From contig CAWJJO010000001.1 of assembly GCA_963843285.1 (NCBI GenBank), positions 1 through 64,000 of the forward strand: 64,000 nucleotides of DNA, in the 5' to 3' direction. Both the position numbers and the translations under genes were made by a program. Position 1 is the first letter of the stretch; the number at the start of each line of letters is the position of its first letter. Origin of the DNA: CAZDDB01 sp963843285 (GTDB lineage Bacteria; Acidobacteriota; HRBIN11; JAKEFK01). The notes beneath the pieces were generated by a model. The model searched no databases and had not been told where the DNA came from. It saw nothing but the letters and a program-made list of their open reading frames with translations. Positions 45,050 to 52,198 of this stretch are shown in pieces.

Positions 45050-45520
45050 CCTGTTGGATACTATGGCGACCCGGAACATCCATGCAAATACACCCCGAAG
45101 CAGCTTCAACGTTATGTCAGCAGGATCTCCGGTCCGCTTCTAGATCGTTTGATATCCAGATCGATTTGCCGCCGGCAAAAGTCCCAAGAATTCTTGAATG
45201 AGAATTTTGAGTCTCAGCCTTCATCGCCAATTCGATCGCGTGTGACTGCCGCACGACGGATTCAAATAACACGATACAAAAATTACCGTCTTTTCACTAA
45301 TGCTCATTTGCCCGCAAAGTTGATCAAACAGCATTGCAGACTCACAACTTCATGCCTGGAATTAATGGAAAAAGCAATCCGCAAATTTCATCTGAGCGCC
45401 AGAGGCTATCATCGTGTGCTCAAAGTGTCGCGCACAATTGCAGATTTGGAAGGTGCGCCGAAGATCCAACCTCACCACATGGCAGAGGCGATCCAGTACC
45501 GCTCCATCGACCAGTATTAA
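45040..45520 (+). pseudogene. ComM/YifB (Mg-chelatase family) C-terminal fragment, copy 1
   Basis: About 160 codons: VGYYGDPEHPCKYTPKQLQR, SRISGPLLDR and, at the end, FHLSARGYHRVLKVSRTIAD with HHMAEAIQYRSID. This is the C-terminal third of ComM/YifB, an AAA+ protein that promotes branch migration in natural transformation. The AAA+ core is missing, and the conserved FDIQIDVP of copy 2 is altered here (LISRSICRRQ), so it is decayed. Copy 2 is at 50775-51263. Confidence 0.75.
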
Positions 45521-45548
45521 CCACGGAGGTACAGAGGCACGGAGGAGA
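45519..45548 (+). repeat. AACCACGGAGG-type dispersed repeat
   Basis: AACCACGGAGGTACAGAGG followed by CACGGAGGAG. It belongs to the same loose family as the AACCAC...GTGGTT elements at 59084-59156 and 61469-61595. It directly precedes a GxxExxY remnant, a combination I know from other genomes. Confidence 0.55.
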
Positions 45549-45549
45549 A

Positions 45550-45627
45550 ATGATTTATGAAGAGGAACTAATGGACCAGATTATTGCGTCGGGCATTGAA
45601 GTTCACCGGCACCTGACGGGTCATTAG
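45550..45627 (+). pseudogene. GxxExxY-protein N-terminal remnant
   Basis: 25 codons, MIYEEELMDQIIASGIEVHR, then a stop after HLTGH. The N-terminus of GxxExxY-family proteins reads just like this (I-Y-x-x-E-L-x-x-x-I-I-x-x-A-I-E-V-H-R), but normally continues for ~100 residues. Here all catalytic parts are missing. The AACCACGGAGG repeat supplies its GGAGG ribosome site. Confidence 0.55.
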
Positions 45628-45686
45628 TAAGTTCGAAAAATCGCAAACATGTCTTAGTAAAACTCAGCTGATAGTACGCCACTGGT

Positions 45687-46673
45687 TCACTCTTTGTTCT
45701 CTTTTACAACAATCAAGGCTTGCTGAAATTTCTGCGCCCAAGTGGCGCTTGGTGAGGTTAGTTTATCGCCCACTTCTCGCAATATCGGCATAACATTGTC
45801 CGCTCTGCCGAGGGCTAGCCCATTCGCTGCCATGCTGAGTTTTAATGAATCAGCTTCGGGGAAATCAGGATGATTTTTGAGAATTCCAGATGCTGCGTCA
45901 TACTCCCACTGAGCTAATTCTCTGCCGGTAAGACTCACTCTTTTCTGAAAATTTGAAGGATCAGGAATAGATCGGGACCCCGGAAATTCTTGTTGATAAA
46001 TTAACCGCGCAATTGTTAAGGGATCGCGATTATCGACTCGATCAATGTGAAACATGAACAGTTGCCATGCTGCATAAATAGACTCGGGGTGAGACACGAG
46101 TATTTTATCTGATTGTAAAGCCGCGCATACTGCAATTCGGCGCTGTTTTTGGTCAAGTTTCGGTGATCCAGCAAGATGTTCCGCATCTCTGAAGGCGGCA
46201 AGATCCTTATCATTCGGATGTTGAATTGATATTGACAATGAATTAGATTCAACAATTCCATGGAAATAACCCTCAGGCGAAGATGTAAAATCTGCGACGG
46301 CCTTAATTGCATATGTATTGCCTGGCAGTAAGTCCAAATCAAAAACAGATACACTTCCGCTTTGTTGCTCGCCAGGACGCAACGACTGTTTTGCTCTAGG
46401 AGACGAATAAATGAGCTCGCCATGAGGGGACGGTAGCCTCAAAGTGGACCTTCCATCCACAAACAACGTAACATAGGAAGACCGGTCGGGTGTAGTGTCA
46501 ACCCCGATTCTGATGTCTGTTTTTGAAATATTCTGCCAGGTCAATCGAATGGCGATAGCCTCACACTCAACAAACGAATTGGCAAGTGCAGTCAGTTCCA
46601 ATTTAAGCTCGGAATCTGCATATAGTCGGACGTTGTTTAGCAATAAAACACAGATGACCAAGATCATTTTCAT
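45687..46673 (-). CDS. Secreted protein of unknown function (328 aa)
   Basis: 328 residues with a signal peptide (1-19, ending LYA-D). Residues ~22-150 look like an immunoglobulin-like beta domain (LTALANSFVECEAIAIRLTW, RPGEQQSGSVSVFDL). Residues ~160-328 are helical, with repeated short helices resembling HEAT/TPR. It follows the 763-residue secreted protein by 10 bases on the same strand, so the two form an operon. GGATAAACT precedes the ATG without a clear ribosome site. No family recognised. Confidence 0.6.
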   Translation of the reverse strand: MKMILVICVLLLNNVRLYADSELKLELTALANSFVECEAIAIRLTWQNISKTDIRIGVDTTPDRSSYVTLFVDGRSTLRLPSPHGELIYSSPRAKQSLRPGEQQSGSVSVFDLDLLPGNTYAIKAVADFTSSPEGYFHGIVESNSLSISIQHPNDKDLAAFRDAEHLAGSPKLDQKQRRIAVCAALQSDKILVSHPESIYAAWQLFMFHIDRVDNRDPLTIARLIYQQEFPGSRSIPDPSNFQKRVSLTGRELAQWEYDAASGILKNHPDFPEADSLKLSMAANGLALGRADNVMPILREVGDKLTSPSATWAQKFQQALIVVKENKE

Positions 46674-46683
46674 AGTTTATCCT

Positions 46684-48975
46684 TTATTGGGGATCTGAGA
46701 TTGTTCTGATTGATTGAGGGGGAGTGCCGGAGCAATCCTGAGTTACTCCCAAGCATGTTACCCCCTTCAGGTCGCTACAATCAAGGCGATCAATCCCATC
46801 AATCCGCTGACAGTAGTAATCTGGAATTGTATCATTACCGTTCATTAGACACCATTCCTCGGTCATGTTATTGCAATTGCTATTATTCGTAACAGATGGC
46901 AGACAAGATCCTTGCGCCCCGCTAGCACCCGGATTGCCGCACCAAGCTTTATTACTGTCGTGCCCTTCTGCGGGATTGCAAGGCAGATTCAGATTTACGC
47001 GAAATTGGTGTGCGGTTTCGTGGTTAACGGTGTGCGTCATATAATTATTAAATTCATTGGTACAGGTTGCAGTGTTGCCCGTACATAATGCAGGTATACC
47101 TAGTCCACCGTTGACTTCAATGTTCAATGCATCCTCATAAAGAAAAGTATAGTCAGTATCAAAATTTGTTGCTGCCACGCCTTTTTCGCCAGCAGTTGCC
47201 CCCATAAGGTGAAAATAATTTTGTGGTATATTGTCGCAGCTGTCTCCACTCACTTGTAAACCACCGCACGTTGCCGTACATGGTGCCGGTTTCTTATTTT
47301 TGAACCACGCTTGGTGAAAATTCTTTCGGTTGACCAAGCAACTTAGAAAGAAGGCTCTCGGCATATATGGAAGTACTCCTGCTTCTGAAGAGTTAGAAAT
47401 AAGCTCGACATATCCTTCGTCGAATGTAGTGGGTGAGTGTGCAGGCGTCGTATAAAACCCGGAATTCATCACTCCCACAGCGGCAGAATGACCAGAAGTA
47501 AAAAATGGCATATTGGATGAATCTCGGTTGCTTGCCTCGTAACCTTTGGTCAGTTTATCTGGCTGGCCAGCCGTCGGATTCTTGAAGGTAATAGTTGCGA
47601 CTCCCGCATTGATGGCTACATTTGTCACCTTCCGTTTTTCCGTGGTTACATCGAGGGACGGATCACCGCTGGAATAAGTATCATCAAAAAAAACGATTAC
47701 ATCATTTTTCTTTACTTGAAAACTACTGACTGTTTCGCCCCAGGAATAAACACCAATTTTATTACAATTGGATCCACACGTCGCGGGATCGTATGTGTCG
47801 TACAACAAAGCGCCTTTCCTAAACATTGTGTCCTGTTCTATATATGCTCGTTTCCAGACCGTGAGGGTGCCACTGGTTCGAGGCATAAGAGAAAAATCCT
47901 CCTTTAAGCTCACCTGGATTGCAAAGTTATCGCCGGCAGCAGGAGACGGAGTGTTTGTGTTGGTCCCGAACCCGGGAAGCTGGAGGGTGGCTTCGACAAT
48001 TCCAACCTCCCCGTTAATTGTGGCAGACGTAGCTCTCCAAACTTTTGATCCTGAGCTTGTTTCCTCGATGCCATCTCCCGTCAGAGTTGCCTTTCCACCA
48101 GTGTTATCGTGATCCGCCAGAGGATCATAGCTCGGGTTTGGTGTAACATAGGGAGAGGTGTCCTGAGGATCTGTAATGCGCAAGTAAACCGTTTGACCAT
48201 TTAAAGGATCTCCGGGATCTGTTTCCAGGATGGGGGGAACGTTATCAAAGCCATCGGTAATCTTCAGGCGGATTTGGATTTTCCCGTTTCCCTTCTGATA
48301 TAGAGGCTCCGGGTAGTCTCCGGTTCCAAACTTGTGAATCAGCATCTTTTTGTTACCCACAGGGAAAACAAAATTGGCCTCCGGATATTGAAAAACAATA
48401 TATCCACCAACCCAGCAAACAGTCTGTGCTCCGCCTGAGACTGGCGTCCAGGTCATGTCTATGGAATTTGTGCCTCCTGCAACGTACCCAGGTGGTGATC
48501 CGGGAGAAGGGTAATCTATGTAAGGATAAGAAGGGTTGTACGGAATCGGTGTATAGGTAAACGCAAGTCCAAATGGTGCGCAAACGCAACTGACGGAAGA
48601 GCCCGATCTTTGCAATGTATTTGAACCGAGGACTTGCCCGTTTAACTTGGCTGTTAATGTTATGGGAGGTGCAGAGGGAGAGCACTGGTCTGTACCTACT
48701 TTAAAAACCCAGCTCGAGATAGGGATCCCTTCTGGAAATGTATCCTGAAATGAGCAGGTTGGCATTGTGAAAGTTCCACTACCTGTTGTGCACGAATAGT
48801 CAGCGTGATATGGTGGAGTTCCGCAGATGAGTCCATTCCAACAGTCGAACGGGATTGTGAATTCCGCTGTTGATGCAATTCGGGGAAACAGGGCAATTAG
48901 CAAGAACAAAACCCGAGATGTGATTTGTACTATTACAAATCTCTTATGAGCAACATCTATCAATTTTGCCTCCAT
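46684..48975 (-). CDS. Large secreted protein with zincin-like HExxH motif
   Basis: 763 residues. A hydrophobic segment at ~17-35 is the signal. The N-terminal and middle parts are beta-rich repeats typical of surface proteins (LTLTAKLNGQVLGS, LRITDPQDTSPY). Near residue 650 VNHETAHQFRVN gives His-Glu-x-x-His. It is followed by HDSNKAWCG and EEWCLMNG, the layout of metzincin-like or gluzincin-like proteases in which a Met/Cys turn follows the zinc site. It is Cys-rich, so probably disulphide-bonded outside the cell. First gene of a pair with the 328-residue protein. Confidence 0.65.
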   Translation of the reverse strand: MEAKLIDVAHKRFVIVQITSRVLFLLIALFPRIASTAEFTIPFDCWNGLICGTPPYHADYSCTTGSGTFTMPTCSFQDTFPEGIPISSWVFKVGTDQCSPSAPPITLTAKLNGQVLGSNTLQRSGSSVSCVCAPFGLAFTYTPIPYNPSYPYIDYPSPGSPPGYVAGGTNSIDMTWTPVSGGAQTVCWVGGYIVFQYPEANFVFPVGNKKMLIHKFGTGDYPEPLYQKGNGKIQIRLKITDGFDNVPPILETDPGDPLNGQTVYLRITDPQDTSPYVTPNPSYDPLADHDNTGGKATLTGDGIEETSSGSKVWRATSATINGEVGIVEATLQLPGFGTNTNTPSPAAGDNFAIQVSLKEDFSLMPRTSGTLTVWKRAYIEQDTMFRKGALLYDTYDPATCGSNCNKIGVYSWGETVSSFQVKKNDVIVFFDDTYSSGDPSLDVTTEKRKVTNVAINAGVATITFKNPTAGQPDKLTKGYEASNRDSSNMPFFTSGHSAAVGVMNSGFYTTPAHSPTTFDEGYVELISNSSEAGVLPYMPRAFFLSCLVNRKNFHQAWFKNKKPAPCTATCGGLQVSGDSCDNIPQNYFHLMGATAGEKGVAATNFDTDYTFLYEDALNIEVNGGLGIPALCTGNTATCTNEFNNYMTHTVNHETAHQFRVNLNLPCNPAEGHDSNKAWCGNPGASGAQGSCLPSVTNNSNCNNMTEEWCLMNGNDTIPDYYCQRIDGIDRLDCSDLKGVTCLGVTQDCSGTPPQSIRTISDPQ

Positions 48976-49292
48976 GAAATTCCTCTTTTACGCTGAATAG
49001 AAAGCGAAATACGATTCGTATTACTAACCATCCTTACCAACAATGTCAACCGCCAACCCCGCTTAGATTCACCTTAATGTACTACGCTACAAATACAAAA
49101 GCAATCTGGTAGCCCAAGGCTTAGGTACTAGAGGCGGCCTATCGAGTTAAATTTCCTAGTTGTTTTTGGGTTCTGCTGTACAACTATTCATATCGAAACC
49201 ACCAATGACTCGTCCAGGATGAATTGGTGTAGCTTTTTTTGCCGCGCGGTCAGGAGCATATGCATTTGCTTTTGCACATCTTCCCAAACTCG
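48976..49292. other. 317-base intergenic region
   Basis: Upstream of the secreted protease-like gene. AT-rich; I see no gene or RNA. GAGGAATTTC near 48980 is the ribosome site of the minus-strand gene. Confidence 0.35.
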
Positions 49293-49760
49293 CTAAACCT
49301 TTTCCCTCATTGTCTCGGACATTACTCTATCGAGTTTTTTCAGAGAATCCATACGCGGCTTTCCTTTTCCTTTCTCCCGCCTCATCAACGTTGTTTCATT
49401 GATTCCAAGAAGGGAAGACATTTTTTTGCGAGACATTCCGTGAGTCTGCCTGCAAAAACATATCTTCTCTTGAAAGGAAACTGGCTGTGGAAAGGGAACG
49501 TATCCAAGAAAGTCGATTTATCTTTGGAATCGAGGATAGCGCTGGAAGTTGCGGTTCATTTCCCAATTTGTAATTGTCATTTCATCAACTCCGATGCGCT
49601 GGGCGACTTGTTTTACTCTCATCTCAAGGTCAAAACGTCTTTTCCGGATGTGATCTCCCAGGGTTTTGAGCTCTTTGGGATAGCCCTTCTTCATCCTTTC
49701 TCCTCGAAGAGCGTATTGTGCACATGGCAACGCAGGGATGAATCTGTGGGTAACCAACAA
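49293..49760 (-). pseudogene. Double-HTH XRE-family regulator, frameshifted copy C
   Basis: The first frame reads KKGYPKELKTLGDHIRKRR and AQRIGVDEMTITNWEMNR. After one or two shifts near 49535-49560 another frame reads IDFLGYVPFPQPVSFQEKI, then MSRKKMSSLLGINETTLMRR with a KGKGKPRMDSLKKLDRVM tail and a stop at 49293. Together they rebuild a ~150-residue regulator with two helix-turn-helix domains joined by the FLGY..P linker, a common layout of this family. It is the longest of three copies in the window. Confidence 0.6.
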
Positions 49761-49995
49761 CCTGCATGCTCAGGGCATGGAACAAGCGGACTTCACGTTA
49801 TGAGGAACTTAATGAGTACGAGCGTCAACGGTACATCGAGGAACGGATACTGAAAGTTATGCTCTTCTTCTTGGCGGGCAGGGATTATTCGATTTCTCAT
49901 CGCTCTGGGTTCTCTATAATAATCGGGAGTCGTATTTTGAACCGGTAATCCGCGCAAGTTATTTGAGATCCGGAAGACGTTTCTCTTTATTATGG

Positions 49996-50202
49996 CTAGC
50001 TTTTGAGGAATCCAGCAAGAAGCTGATCAATAATATTTTTTAACTGCGTTGAATCGACAGCAGGTAGCAGTGCAATGATTGTTTCGGTAGCGAATTTCTC
50101 ATGCCAAAGAGCTCTCATTTGTGCTAGGACGACTACGAACCCAACGCCTGTAGTGCCGAAGATTGCTCCAAGCAGTTTTGGATCATGGACCAGGCGAAAC
50201 AA
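49996..50202 (-). pseudogene. Truncated small membrane protein
   Basis: The frame of ~68 residues reads LLGAIFGTTGVGFVVVLAQM, then a helix ending IDQLLAGFLKS. It has no ribosome site, and its 5' side meets the border of the repeated segment (about 50205). It is probably the C-terminal end of a gene cut by that duplication. Low confidence. Confidence 0.3.
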
Positions 50203-50305
50203 GAGAAGACAAAACAGGCGGAGGAAACGGTCATTGCGCCCAAGAGAAACTTACTGGAACAATTAGTTACGGAGACTCGTCTTGACAAAGAGCTACTGAG
50301 TCCGA
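50185..50305 (+). pseudogene. DUF4238 C-terminal fragment, copy B
   Basis: KQAEETVIAPKRNLLEQLVT, then ETRLDKE, nearly identical at DNA level to 42275-42365 (end of the DUF4238 remnant). Only the last ~30 codons are present. It marks the left border of the repeated segment. Confidence 0.5.
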
Positions 50306-50390
50306 CCACTCAGGTAACAGAAATAGTTGCGCTGCCGAGAAAGACCAAGTCTTATCGAAGTGAGAAGATTGCGCTAATCCGTACCTGCAC

Positions 50391-50419
50391 AAAAAAGCGG
50401 ACTCCTTTGAGGAGTCCGC
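50391..50419 (-). terminator. Terminator after XRE-regulator copy B
   Basis: GCGGACTCC (50397-50405) pairs with GGAGTCCGC (50411-50419), a perfect 9-bp stem with a 5-base loop. An A run at 50391-50396 serves as a T run for minus-strand transcripts from the XRE gene. Confidence 0.65.
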
Positions 50420-50508
50420 GCTCGGCAATAGAACCATATTCCTTATCCTCCAGAGGTTCTCTTTTTCTCGGTCCGGCAAAACTCTACCACCCCGAATCCC
50501 CAAATTTG

Positions 50509-50844
50509 TCATCCCTTGGAGAGATCAACTGGCTGCGGGAAAGGACTGTATCCTAGGAACTCGATGATTTTCGGAACAAGATTCTGTGCCGGAGGATGTA
50601 GGTTGCGTTCCCAATTATGGATGGTGGCGATGTCAACGCCGATCTGCTCGGCCACATGTCTTTGGAAGAGCTTCAGATCCATTCTTCGCTTTTTGACGTG
50701 ATCGCCCCATGTCGTCGGTTTATGGGGATAGCCCTTTTCCTTGGGTCTCTCGCCCTTCTCCACGGTATTGCAAAATGGCAACGCAAGCATGTCCCTGCGG
50801 GTATTATGGCGATCCGGAGCATCCGTGTAAATGCGCGCCGCCAC
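50509..50844 (-). CDS. XRE-family HTH regulator, copy B (second HTH lost)
   Basis: 111 codons are open; the native start is unclear (perhaps GTG near 50766, reading VEKGERPKEKGYP). The HTH is intact: TWGDHVKKRRMDLKLFQRHV, AEQIGVDIATIHNWERN, then VPKIIEFLGYSPFPQPVDL. It stops right after this linker, where copy C continues into a second HTH. A terminator lies ~90 bases downstream. A truncated but possibly still DNA-binding protein. Its 5' end overlaps the antiparallel ComM-like fragment. Confidence 0.6.
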   Translation of the reverse strand: MAARIYTDAPDRHNTRRDMLALPFCNTVEKGERPKEKGYPHKPTTWGDHVKKRRMDLKLFQRHVAEQIGVDIATIHNWERNLHPPAQNLVPKIIEFLGYSPFPQPVDLSKG

Positions 50845-51263
50845 AACTACAACGCTATCTCAGCAGGATCTCCGGCCCTCTTCTGGATCGATTTGATATT
50901 CAGATTGATGTGCCTCCTGTAAAGTCCCAGGAATTGTTAAATGAGAATTTTGAATCCGAGGGTTCCTCGTCCATTCGCTCGCGTGTAACGGCAGCGCGCC
51001 GGATTCAAATCGAACGGTACAAGAAATATCGCTTATTCAGTAACTCTCATTTACCCGCGAAGCTGATCAAACAGCATTGCAGCCTGGAAAATGCATGCCT
51101 GGATCTAATGGAAAAAGCGATCCGCAAATTTCATCTTAGTGCCAGAGGCTACCATCGAGTGCTCAAAGTGTCCCGGACCATTGCAGATCTGGAAAATGCA
51201 CCGGAGATCCAGCCTCACCACATGGCTGAGGCGATCCAGTACCGCTCCATCGACCAATACTAG
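50775..51263 (+). pseudogene. ComM/YifB C-terminal fragment, copy 2
   Basis: ATGGCAACGCAAGCATG opens the series ACPCGYYGDPEHPCKCAPPQ, YLSRISGPLLDRFDIQIDVP, RSRVTAARRIQIERYKKYR and ends FHLSARGYHRVLKVSRTIAD with MAEAIQYRSIDQY. ComM normally has ~500 residues. Only the C-terminal ~160 remain, including the CPCGYYGD and LDRFDI motifs. It is better kept than copy 1 at 45040-45520. The missing N-terminus is replaced by the antiparallel XRE gene. Confidence 0.8.
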
Positions 51264-51276
51264 ATCAAGATCGAGG

Positions 51277-51858
51277 TTAACCGAGTTTGGCGAAGGCTTT
51301 GTCAAGCGTTTGATTCAGGAAGGGCTGTAATAATGGATGACTTTGCAGGGACGCGATCTGTTTTCCCATGATCTGTTTCAAGCTGTCATCCAGGCTTTTG
51401 TCCGATTCCACAAGGGACAGGATCGCATTCAGGAATTCATTCATCGTCACAGTCCGAATATCCACTTCCCTTCCACCGATTCGGATCAGACCAGAGGCTT
51501 TTACTTCCTGTTTGAACCAGTCAGGGAGCTTCTGTTCTTCACTGACACCAAAAATCTTTATCGTCTGAACGGCGTTCTGCAGGATTTTTTCCGCAGCATC
51601 CAGCTCCGCCTGATATGTCTGGAATTTGACTTCGGAAGATGCGACCATCTCACTTCCCATGGCGCCAGCTCCGAATTTCAGGTTTTGAAAATTTTGAAGA
51701 AGCTTGGAAGTATTTTTTCCCCCAAGCCGCAGCATTTGCTCCACGCTGGTTTTCCAGGCTTTCACTTTGGGACTGCCGATGGCCTGACGTTCTTTCCGCA
51801 ATTCAGGAATCGAAGTGAGCGCATCCTGGATCTGAGCAATCAACTGTGAGCTATCCAT
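51277..51858 (-). CDS. Helical protein of unknown function (193 aa)
   Basis: 193 residues, soluble and mostly helical, with a segment IRIGGREVDIRTVTMNEFLN in the second half. It overlaps the upstream 105-residue gene by 8 bases (start at 51858, upstream stop at 51851), so the two form one unit, divergent from the sulfatase gene. No signal peptide. I do not recognise the family. Confidence 0.6.
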   Translation of the reverse strand: MDSSQLIAQIQDALTSIPELRKERQAIGSPKVKAWKTSVEQMLRLGGKNTSKLLQNFQNLKFGAGAMGSEMVASSEVKFQTYQAELDAAEKILQNAVQTIKIFGVSEEQKLPDWFKQEVKASGLIRIGGREVDIRTVTMNEFLNAILSLVESDKSLDDSLKQIMGKQIASLQSHPLLQPFLNQTLDKAFAKLG

Positions 51859-52168
51859 GAATCGATGTCGGCCCCAGCACCGGAGGAATTGGGTAAAACT
51901 GAGACAAGAGCTTGTGGTTGCGGATGCCGATCGCCTCCCGCTGCACGATCAGATACCAGTAATAAAGCTTTGCCTGACTTCGAACCTTGTTATAGGCTTC
52001 GATGTTACATTGAGAAGGCTCTTTCTCGATTTCCAGTCTGAGACGAGTGAGATTCGCAAGATGCTCTTGCAGTGTGCGACTGATCCGTCCGAGAGCCGCG
52101 GCCTTCTCCTCCCGAATTTCCATCCAGGTGCGATCGAGCGACTCTTGCCTTGCATTCAGATTCTTCAT
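51851..52168 (-). CDS. Small coiled-coil protein of unknown function
   Basis: 105 residues from the ATG at 52168 (MKNLNARQESLDRTWMEIRE); the frame is open further but upstream residues look non-coding. Residues ~5-60 form a long amphipathic helix, then comes YYWYLIVQREAIGIRNH. It ends with an 8-base overlap on the 193-residue gene. Function unknown. Confidence 0.55.
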   Translation of the reverse strand: MKNLNARQESLDRTWMEIREEKAAALGRISRTLQEHLANLTRLRLEIEKEPSQCNIEAYNKVRSQAKLYYWYLIVQREAIGIRNHKLLSQFYPIPPVLGPTSIHG

Positions 52169-52198
52169 CACCCATAGTTTAACCTTAAAATAGTAGAA

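Larger units (their letters stand above)
42857..45051. mobile_element. Possible ~2.2 kb insertion between the XRE and ComM-like copies
   Basis: Around 50.5-51.26 kb the XRE copy and the ComM-like fragment are adjacent. Here the same two parts are separated by about 2195 bases. TGTTG occurs at both borders (42852-42856 and 45052-45056), as a 5-base target duplication would. The insert holds a hydrolase scrap, the gene at 43135-44503, a block of GGCCAC repeats like IS21-family ends, and a truncated secreted-protein gene. No terminal inverted repeat or transposase is visible, so the mechanism is uncertain. Confidence 0.4.

Noticed and set aside
49239..49853. 204-codon plus-strand open frame
   Set aside because: It lies antiparallel to the XRE pseudogene, whose motifs are clear. 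The plus frame has no ribosome site or recognisable domain.
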